DNA of 10,875 nt from an uncultured Prevotella sp. (GCA_900542795.1 UQPD01000085.1:1-10875), one strand, 5' to 3'. Shown: positions 1-6,661, counted from the first letter of the stretch. Program-made: numbers and translations. The notes: a model not told the origin generated them from the letters alone.

Positions 1-128
1 CTTCAAACAAACCCCAATCCACTTTTCTACCGTATAAACTGCAAATAACTGATAGTCATTTGCTTCTAAAAACTCTGGCTGTATTTTGGATTATAAAGCC
101 CCCATTCTTCTCCCTATTTTACAACTAT

Positions 129-239
129 CGAAAAATGACAAGTGACCAGTGACCGTCATTTTATATGATTATCAATAAGTTAGAGGTCACTCGGTCACTT
201 ATAATATTCTTAAAATCCATGTTAACAGAACTTTAATGC
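129..239 (+). repeat. Left arm of a 111-base inverted repeat
   Basis: This segment matches the reverse complement of 571-681 without gaps; by hand I count about 94 of 111 identical positions (roughly 85%). The longest identical block is 20 bases, close to the inner end (TTCTTAAAATCCATGTTAAC). The outer end holds TGAC repeated with a 7-base period, and a further pair of GGTCACT words lies in mid-arm, facing the outer ones. No transposase lies between the arms. It may be one end of a non-autonomous element or one of two opposed copies of a dispersed repeat; the sequence does not decide between them. Confidence 0.85.
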
Positions 240-383
240 CTTGATTTTATTAAAACCTTGAGGATATTTATTACTTGGTTGTGTTACCTGATGTGCATAC
301 GCTCAATTAGTACCAAGTAGTCTTACTCAAGTAGCCATGATGCTTTGTTTCTTTAGGGTAGAAATGTTGTGTGTTATGCCCCC

Positions 384-429
384 AAATCGTTTTAGTTAAA
401 ACGATTCAGCGACTTAACTAAAACGATTT
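384..429. repeat. Perfect 16-base inverted repeat, operator-like
   Basis: AAATCGTTTTAGTTAA at 384-399 is the exact reverse complement of 414-429, with a 14-base spacer. The word AAAACGATT occurs once more in the spacer boundary (about 398-405). The left arm can therefore fold instead on itself as TCGTTTT, AGTT, AAAACGA (387-404). The two folds exclude each other. A protein-binding site, a replication or recombination site, or part of a mobile element are all possible. No T-run follows on either strand, so it is not an obvious terminator. Confidence 0.7.
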
Positions 430-570
430 TGTAGTGTTTTAGAGGGTGTTTTAGTTTTTCCCTTGCAGTATCTTAGACTATAATGGTTAACCTGAAATGA
501 GCCTATAAAAAGCCTAACTCGCAGCTACAATTTACTTCGATGAAACAGTGTGTTTTATCTCTTAGAATAT

Positions 571-681
571 GCGCTAAAGTTTCGTTAACATGGATTTTAA
601 GAAAATTATAAGTAACCAAGTGACCGCTAAATCATTGATAATCAGCAAAATTGGCGGTCACTAGTCACTTGTCACTTTTCG
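571..681 (-). repeat. Right arm of the 111-base inverted repeat
   Basis: This is the inverted partner of 129-239 and has the same length. It also contains its own perfect 9-base dyad (AGTGACCGC and GCGGTCACT), so each arm can fold alone as well as pair with the other. Both arms begin at the outer edge with CG and are flanked by TAT (126-128 and 682-684). That could be a 3-base target-site duplication, but three bases are easily matched by chance. Confidence 0.85.
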
Positions 682-687
682 TATGAT

Positions 688-711
688 AAAAAAACGGCTA
701 TACGCATAGCC
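688..711 (-). terminator. Small terminator-like hairpin, minus strand
   Basis: Read on the minus strand, GGCTAT (711-706), loop GCGT, ATAGCC (701-696) forms a perfect 6-base stem, followed by G and seven T residues (694-688). That is the shape of a weak intrinsic terminator. It would act on transcripts arriving from the right, for instance leakage past the hexosaminidase terminator. The short stem makes this tentative. Confidence 0.4.
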
Positions 712-736
712 CAGTTGCACACCTACGGCAGAATTT

Positions 737-799
737 AATGAATAATGTATGATGTAAAATGTGTAAGGCATGCTCCATTTACATTTTACATTATTCATT
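737..799. repeat. Hairpin with perfect 13-base arms
   Basis: AATGAATAATGTA at 737-749 is exactly mirrored by 787-799. Between the arms the sequence stays similar in opposite orientation (ATGTAAAATG near the left arm, CATTTTACAT near the right), so the dyad is longer but imperfect. The composition is AT-rich, and no T-run marks it as a terminator. It resembles a small dispersed intergenic repeat; I cannot name the family. Confidence 0.6.
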
Positions 800-876
800 A
801 TTACCCATCTCTCATACCTGGCTACCTCATTTCACCCTATCTAATGGGTTGAGACTCGTGTGAAAAAACGACCTAA

Positions 877-918
877 AAAAGCGAAGCATTCGTATAGAAT
901 ACAGAATGCTTCGCTTTT
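877..918 (-). terminator. Intrinsic terminator of the GH20 gene
   Basis: Perfect 15-base arms (877-891 and 904-918, AAAAGCGAAGCATTC and its complement) flank a 12-base loop. Read on the minus strand, the right-hand A-tract becomes a T-run at 880-875. It lies about 35 bases past the stop codon of the hexosaminidase gene. A second small hairpin (AAGGGA/TCCCTT, about 925-945) sits between the stop codon and this stem. Confidence 0.85.
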
Positions 919-952
919 AGAATGTAAGGGAGACGCATGGTCCCTTTTTATT

Positions 953-2971
953 TTATTTAGCTTCAACCTTAAGGTTGGTGATGGTGCTCTTAAACTGTCC
1001 AGCTTGGCGGAGCGGGAATACCAAGGTGCTTTGGTAGAAAATCTTATCAGTGGGTTGGTAAACGATGGGTTCGTAAGTGTAGGTACCCTTCACTTGATAG
1101 TGCGCACGGTCTTGGTCGCGCATAACATAGAGCATCTTGGGGGCTAATTCCTCTTTTACCTGTCCATCCACAATGAGGCGTGTAAGTTTGTTGGTGCCTT
1201 CAATGGTGATGGTGTGCTTTTCGCCAACAGGGATGCGATAGTTAAAGAGATTGCGATAACCCTCGCGCTCAAATCCGAGTTTGCCTTGGTCGGGGTCGGC
1301 AAGGTAAACTACGGCAGTTGATGAACGGAAAAGTTCAGTGCCTTTTGCCTCTTGCTTGCCATCGATGGTGAAGCTCACAGCATAGTTATAGCCAATTTCC
1401 TCGACATCGAGTTTCTGACCTGCTGCAATGGTTTTTTGTTCGAATACAACAGAACCAGGCTTGCCCAAGCGGCCTAATTCGTTAACACCAGGAGCTTCGC
1501 TCAATGCTGCACGCTTGCTGTCGAATGTAGCATAAGGTAAAGATGTCTTTTTGCCTGTCCAGCACTTTACAGCGAGGGTTTGCAAGGCAGGGTACACGCG
1601 ATGGTGAACATCCTTGGTTGAAATGCCGTTGCCAACGTGGTCGTTCCACACGGCAAACATGCCGCCTTCGATTTGCGGATCGTTCTCCTTGAATGTTTTG
1701 TTGCCAATTACGGCAGGAGTCCAATGCTCGTAGAGGTATTGGCAGTTTAGGTAGTCGTAGTAGTAACCTGCAGCGGGCACAATGTAGGTAAGTCCATCGG
1801 GGATGCTAACAAGTTGGTAACCCTTGTTCTTCATATCCTCGGGGTCGGCATAGCCATTATACCAAATGTCCATCAACACATTCTTAACTTTTACGGGCGT
1901 TTCGCCTTTGGCATGAGTGAGAGCACCCCAGCACACAGCTTGTTTGCCAAAGCTTTCTACGTAGTTGATGTAGTGGTTGGTAAATTCACGGAATTTTTCA
2001 ACCACATCTTTCTTGGCATTTGAGTATTCGTCAGTGCCAATGTGAACGCGCTTGCCACGGAACACGGGGTCTTTACCACCGAGATATTCCTTCCACAACG
2101 CATCCATAAACTTGTAAGTTTCGGGGTTGAAGAGGTCAAGGTGGTCCATGCCATATTCCTTGCTACCAAGTTCTTTTTTATATTGTGTAAAAGCTAAGGA
2201 ATGAGCAGGAGCATCAATTTCGGGGATGATGTCTACACCATTTTTCTCTGCTAACTTTTGAAGGTCAATAAACTCTTTCTTGGTGTACGAACCATCTTTA
2301 GCTGTTAAGCCTGGGAAGGTTTCACTTTCAAGACGGAAGGCTGCTTGAGTTTTTTCCCAATCATTGCCAAAGTACTGACGGAAGCCGTTGTCGTTCAGGT
2401 GAACTTGCAGTGTGTTCATCTTGTAGTATGCCATGATTTTGGTGAGGTTACGTAAGTAGTTCATGGGGATGAACTTGCGTCCGCAGTCAATCATGAAGCC
2501 GCGCAATTTATATTCGGGCACGTCAACGGTTTTACCCTTGGGTAATGCATCTTTGTTTTGTTCGCTAACTTGCAAGAGTGTGCGTGTTGCCCAAAAAAGT
2601 CCGCGTTGTGTGGCAGCTGTGAGTTCAACACTCGAGCCAATGTTCATAACATAGCCTTCTTGTCCAAGACTTTTGTTGGTTTTGAGCGTGAGCACGATGT
2701 CGCCAGCTTTGGGGGTGCCTTTCGCAAGGCTAAGTTTGCGACCAAACATTTCTTGATAGTCTGAAATGAGTGCCTCTGCCGCAGCCATAGCTTTTGAACT
2801 CTTAACGATGATGCGTCCCGAAAGGGTTGTTTGTCCCTCGGCTCCAGTCCATGTCTTGAGTTCGGGAACCACGAATGGTTTGGGGTTAATGTCCGCCCAA
2901 ATGCTTCCTGCTGAGAGGAGGCAGCATGCAGCCATGACAAGCCACTTTTTAGTGCTGAATAAATTGTTCAT
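953..2971 (-). CDS. Secreted GH20 beta-N-acetylhexosaminidase
   Basis: A 672-residue glycoside hydrolase of family GH20, expected to release terminal N-acetylhexosamines from glycans by substrate-assisted catalysis. Residues 1 to about 26 form a signal peptide (KK, then a hydrophobic stretch to SIWA), so the enzyme leaves the cytoplasm, probably for the periplasm. An N-terminal GH20b-like domain (about 30-150) precedes the TIM barrel, which begins near the RGFMIDCGRKF segment (157-167) and includes HLNDNG (191-196) and PEIDAPAHS (250-258). The catalytic Asp-Glu pair is D314-E315 in HIGTDEY. The C-terminal part (about 505-672) looks like a LamG/concanavalin-type beta-sandwich, possibly carbohydrate-binding. 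The common GH20 motifs HxGGDE and PGH read HIGTDE and PAH here, so substrate specificity is open. The gene is monocistronic, with its own promoter and terminator. Family call is firm; substrate is not. Confidence 0.93.
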   Translation of the reverse strand: MNNLFSTKKWLVMAACCLLSAGSIWADINPKPFVVPELKTWTGAEGQTTLSGRIIVKSSKAMAAAEALISDYQEMFGRKLSLAKGTPKAGDIVLTLKTNKSLGQEGYVMNIGSSVELTAATQRGLFWATRTLLQVSEQNKDALPKGKTVDVPEYKLRGFMIDCGRKFIPMNYLRNLTKIMAYYKMNTLQVHLNDNGFRQYFGNDWEKTQAAFRLESETFPGLTAKDGSYTKKEFIDLQKLAEKNGVDIIPEIDAPAHSLAFTQYKKELGSKEYGMDHLDLFNPETYKFMDALWKEYLGGKDPVFRGKRVHIGTDEYSNAKKDVVEKFREFTNHYINYVESFGKQAVCWGALTHAKGETPVKVKNVLMDIWYNGYADPEDMKNKGYQLVSIPDGLTYIVPAAGYYYDYLNCQYLYEHWTPAVIGNKTFKENDPQIEGGMFAVWNDHVGNGISTKDVHHRVYPALQTLAVKCWTGKKTSLPYATFDSKRAALSEAPGVNELGRLGKPGSVVFEQKTIAAGQKLDVEEIGYNYAVSFTIDGKQEAKGTELFRSSTAVVYLADPDQGKLGFEREGYRNLFNYRIPVGEKHTITIEGTNKLTRLIVDGQVKEELAPKMLYVMRDQDRAHYQVKGTYTYEPIVYQPTDKIFYQSTLVFPLRQAGQFKSTITNLKVEAK

Positions 2972-3083
2972 TGAAATGTGATTAGGTAAGATTATTTACT
3001 ATTTTTTTTCTTCGTATAGCTTATTAAGGTGGTTAATTTATTATTTAAACATGCGCTATATCAGAATTTTTTTTGATTTTGTG

Positions 3084-3114
3084 CAAAGTTAGTGCAAGGC
3101 GAGCGCATAACAAA
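3084..3114 (-). promoter_or_regulatory. Bacteroidetes promoter for the GH20 gene
   Basis: On the minus strand TTTG (3114-3111), 19 bases, then TAACTTTG (3091-3084) fits the Bacteroidetes primary-sigma consensus exactly. Transcription would begin near 3077, giving a leader of about 105 bases before the ATG at 2971. The promoter is the left arm of the first palindromic repeat unit. Confidence 0.75.
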
Positions 3115-3312
3115 GAAAAAAACATGTTTTTTTCGTTGTTGTGCCGAGCCGCAGCCTAACTTGGCGGAGCAGAGTAGTGCAAGGCGAGCGCATAACAAAG
3201 AAAAAAACGCGTTTTTTTCGTTGTTGTGCCGAGCCGCAGCCTAACTTGGCGGAGCAGAGTAGTGTATGGTGAGCGCATGACAAAGTAAAAACGAAAGTTT
3301 TTTGACTTTCAC

Positions 3313-3343
3313 TTTGTCATTCGCTTGTCTTGCCGTATCTTTG
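3313..3343 (+). promoter_or_regulatory. Bacteroidetes promoter for the phosphohexomutase gene
   Basis: TTTG (3313-3316), 19 bases, then TATCTTTG (3336-3343) is an exact consensus match on the plus strand. The predicted start is near 3350, leaving a leader of about 95 bases before the ATG at 3445. The TTTG lies inside the right arm of the third, degraded palindrome (ACTTTGTC, 3311-3318), so the dyad and the promoter overlap. Confidence 0.78.
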
Positions 3344-3444
3344 CGTTGCAATAAATTGTCGAATCAAAATCGTGCAAATGCTCCGCTTGTAATATAAATG
3401 AGGGGAGCATGATACACCTTTTAAATATACATTTTTAAATAACT

Positions 3445-5196
3445 ATGGATAATCAACTCGTTGCTCAATGTGAGCAGGTAGCCAAGCAATGGCTGGACTC
3501 TGACTGCTATGACGCAGAAACCAAGAAGGCTGTTAAAGCCATGATTGAGTGCACAGATAAAACGGAACTCGTTGACTCGTTCTACAAAACACTTGAATTT
3601 GGTACTGGCGGTTTGCGCGGTATCATGGGTCCTGGCACTAACCGCATGAACATTTACACTGTGGGTGCTGCTACACAAGGTCTCTCTAACTACTTGAACC
3701 TTTGTTTTAAAGACCGCGACGAAATCAGCGTAGTTGTGGGTCATGACTGCCGTAACAACAGCCGCTTGTTTGCTGAAACAGCTGCGAACATCTTCTCTGC
3801 CAACGGCATTAAGGTTTACCTTTTCGAGGATATGCGTCCTACTCCCGAAATGTCGTTTGCCATCCGCCACTTGGGTTGCCAAAGTGGTATTATTTTGACA
3901 GCAAGCCACAATCCGAAGGAATATAACGGTTACAAGGCTTACTGGGATGATGGTGCACAGGTGCTTGCTCCGCACGACAACGGCATTATTGCTGAGGTTA
4001 ACAAGGTGAAGGTTGAGGACATAAAGTTTGAGGGTAACCCCGCACTCATCCAAATTATTGGCAAGGAAATTGATAAGATTTACCTTGAAAAGGTTCACAC
4101 TTTGAGCATTGACCCTGAGGTTATCAAGCGTCAGAAGGACTTGAAGATTGTTTACACACCATTGCACGGCACGGGTATGATGTTGATTCCCGATTCTTTG
4201 AAACTTTGGGGCTTTGAAAATGTACATTGTGTGCCCGAACAGATGGTGAAGGATGGTAACTTCCCCACAGTAAAGAGTCCGAACCCCGAAAATGGTGAAG
4301 CTCTCACCATGGCACTCGATTTGGCTAAGCGCATTGATGCTGACATTGTTATGGCATCTGACCCTGATGCCGACCGTGTGGGCATGGCTTGCAAAAACGA
4401 CAAAGGCGAATGGGTGTTGGTTGATGGTAACCAAACTTGCATGATCTTCCTTTATTACATCATTATGAACCGCAAGGCTCAAGGTAAGATGCAGCCCAAC
4501 GACTTTATTGTAAAGACTATCGTAACCACTGAGCTTATTAAAGCTATTGCCGACAAGAATAACATCAAGATGTTTGATGGCTACACAGGCTTTAAGTGGA
4601 TTGCACGCTTTATCCGTATGAACGAGGGTAAATTGCAGTATATTGGTGGTGGCGAAGAAAGCTACGGTTTCTTGGCTGAGGATTTCTGCCGCGATAAGGA
4701 TGCTGTTTCAGCTTGTTCATTACTTGCTGAGATTTGTGCTTGGGCGAAGGACCAAGGCAAGACTCTTTACGATGTGCTCATGGACATCTACCTTGAATAT
4801 GGCTTGGCAGTGAACAAGACAATCAACGTTGTTAAGCCTGGTAAGACGGGTGCCGATGAAATTAAGGCAATGATGGAGAACTTCCGCACAAATCGTCCTA
4901 CTGAAATTGCTGGTTCAAAGGTAATTTGCACAAAGGACTATGAAGCGTTGAAGGAGTATGATGCTGATGGCACTGAAAAGTCGCTCGACCTTAACGACTT
5001 CCCTGAAAAGAGCAATGTACTTCAGTGGTATACTGCTGACGGCACAAAGGTGAGTGTTCGTCCTTCGGGTACAGAGCCTAAAATTAAGTTCTATATTGAA
5101 GTAAAGGGTCACATGGATTGCCCCAAGTGCTATGTGGGTGCAGTGGCTGAAGCTAACGAGAAGATTGAAGCTGTGCAAAAGAGCCTCGGACTTTAA
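3445..5196 (+). CDS. Phosphoglucomutase/phosphomannomutase (alpha-D-phosphohexomutase family)
   Basis: A cytoplasmic enzyme of 583 residues that interconverts hexose 1- and 6-phosphates, linking glycolysis to glycogen and nucleotide-sugar synthesis. All four family signatures are intact: the phosphoserine loop TASHNP (S154), the metal loop DPDADR (306-311), the sugar-binding loop GGEESYG (402-408) and the phosphate-binding loop RPSGTEPK (539-546). EFGTGGLRG near residue 51 and the length fit the long PGM2-like branch, in which glucose-, mannose- or ribose-phosphate activity cannot be told apart by sequence alone. The chosen ATG follows an A/T-rich leader without a Shine-Dalgarno sequence, normal for this phylum. 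It stands alone, with its own promoter and terminator. An open frame of 353 codons antisense to it (3421-4482) is a composition artefact. The gene name (pgm or manB-like) is left open. Confidence 0.95.
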   Translation: MDNQLVAQCEQVAKQWLDSDCYDAETKKAVKAMIECTDKTELVDSFYKTLEFGTGGLRGIMGPGTNRMNIYTVGAATQGLSNYLNLCFKDRDEISVVVGHDCRNNSRLFAETAANIFSANGIKVYLFEDMRPTPEMSFAIRHLGCQSGIILTASHNPKEYNGYKAYWDDGAQVLAPHDNGIIAEVNKVKVEDIKFEGNPALIQIIGKEIDKIYLEKVHTLSIDPEVIKRQKDLKIVYTPLHGTGMMLIPDSLKLWGFENVHCVPEQMVKDGNFPTVKSPNPENGEALTMALDLAKRIDADIVMASDPDADRVGMACKNDKGEWVLVDGNQTCMIFLYYIIMNRKAQGKMQPNDFIVKTIVTTELIKAIADKNNIKMFDGYTGFKWIARFIRMNEGKLQYIGGGEESYGFLAEDFCRDKDAVSACSLLAEICAWAKDQGKTLYDVLMDIYLEYGLAVNKTINVVKPGKTGADEIKAMMENFRTNRPTEIAGSKVICTKDYEALKEYDADGTEKSLDLNDFPEKSNVLQWYTADGTKVSVRPSGTEPKIKFYIEVKGHMDCPKCYVGAVAEANEKIEAVQKSLGL

Positions 5197-5233
5197 TTAG
5201 TAGAATTTTGATCACCTACTAATAAATGGTATG

Positions 5234-5300
5234 GTAGCAAGCAACAAGCATAATTGGCTTATAGTCCTTATGGCATGTTGCTTGCTACTTTTTTATTTTT
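5234..5300 (+). terminator. Intrinsic terminator after the phosphohexomutase gene
   Basis: The arms GTAGCAAGCAACA (5234-5246) and TGTTGCTTGCTAC (5276-5288) pair perfectly, and two further pairs follow after one mismatch. The stem is followed by TTTTTTATTTTT (5289-5300). The loop is about 24-29 bases. It lies 37 bases past the stop codon and ends 18 bases before nudC, so nudC must use a promoter hidden in this short gap or depend on readthrough; I see no clear consensus promoter there. Confidence 0.9.
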
Positions 5301-5318
5301 CTGAAAAAAGAAGAAGAT

Positions 5319-6086
5319 ATGAAAGCCTATTATTTTTTGTTCTGTCAAGATGAGCTGTTGCTTACTGCCGACAATTCAGTGCCTTTAACTAACGAGGTGC
5401 CTGTGCGTTTGGAAGCTTGGCAACAATTGCACCATTTGCCCGATTTAGAAGGATATGCATGTTACACGGCTAAATTGGATGCGCCCATTACGGATGCGGG
5501 TTGGAAAATGATGCCTTTGCGTGCTTCGTTCGATGTGTTGCCTACTCCTATATATAATAGGGCGGGTAAGGCTCGCGAAATCTTGTATTGGGATCAAAAC
5601 ACAAAATTTTGTGGTGTTTGTGGTGCGCCCATGAAGTTGCACACGGACATATCAAAGCGTTGCACCAACTGTGGCAAGGAGGTTTGGCCCGCCTTGGCTA
5701 CAGCTATTATTGTGGCAGTGAGTCGTAATAACGATGAAGAGATTTTGTTAGTGCAAAGCAACAAGTTTAAGAAAGACTATTTGGGCTTGGTGGCTGGCTT
5801 TGTTGAGACGGGCGAGACGCTCGAGGAGTGCTTGCGTAGAGAGGTGTGGGAGGAAACGCACATCTATGTTAAAAACATTCGTTATTTTGCCTCGCAGCCT
5901 TGGCCTTATCCCAGCGGACTCATGGTGGGCTTTACTGCAGAATATGAGGATGGTGAATTACATTTACAACGTTCAGAATTGAATAAGGGGGGATGGTTCA
6001 GACGCGACAATATGCCTGCCATTCCTGGCGAAGTTAGTTTGGCACGTCATCTTATTGATTATTGGATGGGGAGAAAAAGTAAGTAA
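5319..6086 (+). CDS. nudC: NADH pyrophosphatase / NAD-cap hydrolase NudC
   Basis: A 255-residue Nudix hydrolase that splits NAD(H) into NMN(H) and AMP; in studied bacteria NudC also removes the NAD cap from RNA 5' ends. The order is typical: an N-terminal domain (1 to about 95), a zinc ribbon with C98-x2-C101 and C115-x2-C118, and the Nudix domain. The Nudix box runs from G160 to I182, with E166, R174, E175, E178 and E179 all present. The NudC-defining motif follows as SQPWPYPSG (192-200; usually SQPWPFP). One departure: the glycine that normally ends the box (EExGU) is His181. The ATG follows a purine-rich stretch (GAAGAAGAT). The 232-base gap upstream of the next array has no T-run, so termination probably occurs in the repeat at 6210-6255. 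The assignment is secure. Confidence 0.95.
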   Translation: MKAYYFLFCQDELLLTADNSVPLTNEVPVRLEAWQQLHHLPDLEGYACYTAKLDAPITDAGWKMMPLRASFDVLPTPIYNRAGKAREILYWDQNTKFCGVCGAPMKLHTDISKRCTNCGKEVWPALATAIIVAVSRNNDEEILLVQSNKFKKDYLGLVAGFVETGETLEECLRREVWEETHIYVKNIRYFASQPWPYPSGLMVGFTAEYEDGELHLQRSELNKGGWFRRDNMPAIPGEVSLARHLIDYWMGRKSK

Positions 6087-6168
6087 TAATTATTACGAAC
6101 TATTGAGGTATCAAATTGTTACATGCCTTTATTGATGTTTGTAATGCAAGGAACTTTGAAGACAAAAG

Positions 6169-6255
6169 AACCTTAGCTAACATGTCCGAGTATGTTAACT
6201 TAAATCGTCAAGTATGTTAACTTAAATGGCAAAGTAAGTCAACATACTTTTTTTT
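6169..6255. repeat. 22-base-period array A
   Basis: The core TATGTTAACTTA occurs at 6191-6202 and 6213-6224, and in inverted, slightly altered form (TAAGTCAACATA) at 6235-6246. The cores are exactly 22 bases apart, separated by 10-base spacers (AATCGTCAAG, AATGGCAAAG), with a similar spacer (CATGTCCGAG) before the first. The final spacer position is a T-run, then CGACACTTTAG. The arrangement matches array B although the core word differs. Confidence 0.82.
6210..6255 (+). terminator. Probable nudC terminator formed by array A
   Basis: The second and third units of the array pair as a 15-base stem with one mismatch (AAGTATGTTAACTTA at 6210-6224, TAAGTCAACATACTT at 6235-6249) around a 10-base loop, and eight T residues end the structure (6248-6255). 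It is 124 bases past the nudC stop codon and is the first stem with a T-run there. The repeat may therefore serve as the terminator. Confidence 0.6.
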
Positions 6256-6328
6256 CGACACTTTAGACTGCTTTTAAAAGAAGTCAGTCCAATCAGTAAA
6301 ATCAGTATTCAATATTCCCCTTTTTGAG

Positions 6329-6413
6329 TCTATCAATTAACACGTCCGAGTTAATCAATAGAAAAGGCAAAGTTAATCAATTAACTTGCCCGAGTTAATC
6401 AATTGACTTTTTT
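6329..6413. repeat. 22-base-period array B
   Basis: Four units begin at 6329, 6351, 6373 and 6395: TCTATCAATTAA, TTAATCAATAGA, TTAATCAATTAA and TTAATCAATTGA. The 10-base spacers are CACGTCCGAG, AAAGGCAAAG and CTTGCCCGAG, clearly related to those of array A. Units three and four can pair (6371-6386 with 6393-6408, three mismatches), followed by six T residues (6408-6413), so this block may be a second, weaker terminator on the plus strand. Each full core with its edges (AGTTAAT, CA, ATTAACT) is also a near-palindrome, as expected of a dimeric protein site. Confidence 0.82.
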
Positions 6414-6612
6414 CGACACTTTAGGCAGTCTTTGGGGAGAAATCGATAAAAACCTTTTTATCCCTTCTTACCCGAAGAAAAAGGTATCAGTTCTATCAGC
6501 TAAATCCGTATTTAAACCATTATGGGGAATTTGCAGTTGCCAAATACAACAAATGGGGGTAAAGATTTAAGTATTACAAACTACTGGAACACCAATTTAA
6601 TGAACTAAGCGT

Positions 6613-6661
6613 AAAAAAACATGCAGCAACGAGCTTGAAAAAACTCATTGCTGCATGTTTT
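6613..6661 (-). terminator. Intrinsic terminator after prfC
   Basis: The arms AAAACATGCAGCAA (6616-6629) and their exact complement (6648-6661) form a 14-base stem, with further GAG/CTC pairing inside the loop. Read on the minus strand, the stem ends in a run of seven T residues (6619-6613). It lies 33 bases past the prfC stop codon and probably ends the whole four-gene transcript. Confidence 0.9.

Larger units (their letters stand above)
1..860. other. Gene-free AT-rich region with nested inverted repeats
   Basis: No open reading frame with protein-like composition is visible on either strand, and I see no tRNA or rRNA fold. The stretch carries a 111-base inverted-repeat pair (129-239 and 571-681), a perfect 16-base inverted repeat between those arms (384-429), a small terminator-like hairpin (688-711) and a hairpin with 13-base arms (737-799). 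A short imperfect hairpin also lies at 41-63 (9 of 10 bases paired), and an 8-base pair of arms (TACTTGGT at 272-279, ACCAAGTA at 312-319) sits inside the large repeat. The density of dyads suggests repeat-element insertions or decay, not a hidden gene. The gene to the left is outside the window. Confidence 0.75.
3084..3343. repeat. Tandem 85-base palindromic repeats between divergent genes
   Basis: Units at 3091-3175 and 3176-3260 are nearly identical. A third, degraded unit starts at 3261 (agtgtatggtgagcgcatga). Each unit is built around a palindrome: in unit 1, 3084-3124 mirrors 3125-3164 imperfectly, with A7/T7 tracts meeting at the centre. The third unit keeps a dyad of different sequence (GACAAAGT at 3279-3286 with ACTTTGTC at 3311-3318, and GAAAGT with ACTTTC inside it). 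The array fills the space between the two divergent genes and carries the promoters of both at its ends. Confidence 0.88.

Noticed and set aside
129..681. Insertion sequence
   Set aside because: The interior of 331 bases holds no transposase frame, intact or broken, and the only possible target duplication is three bases.
860..1147. 95-codon frame on the plus strand
   Set aside because: It overlaps the terminator hairpin and the 3' end of the hexosaminidase gene and has no family resemblance.
2923..2971. Lipoprotein signal in the hexosaminidase (MAAC, residues 13-16)
   Set aside because: The hydrophobic stretch before Cys16 is too short and the -3 residue is Met; cleavage near residue 23-26 by signal peptidase I fits better, though the exact site is unclear.
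3089..3283. 64-codon frame on the minus strand with an internal repeat
   Set aside because: It is a translation of the tandem palindromic repeat, not a protein.
3421..4482. Open frame of 353 codons antisense to the phosphohexomutase gene
   Set aside because: The opposite strand encodes a complete enzyme with all motifs; the antisense product has no recognisable domain and reflects codon bias.
6169..6413. Possible CRISPR array
   Set aside because: Repeats are 12 bases with 10-base spacers that are similar to one another; there are no unique spacers and no cas genes.
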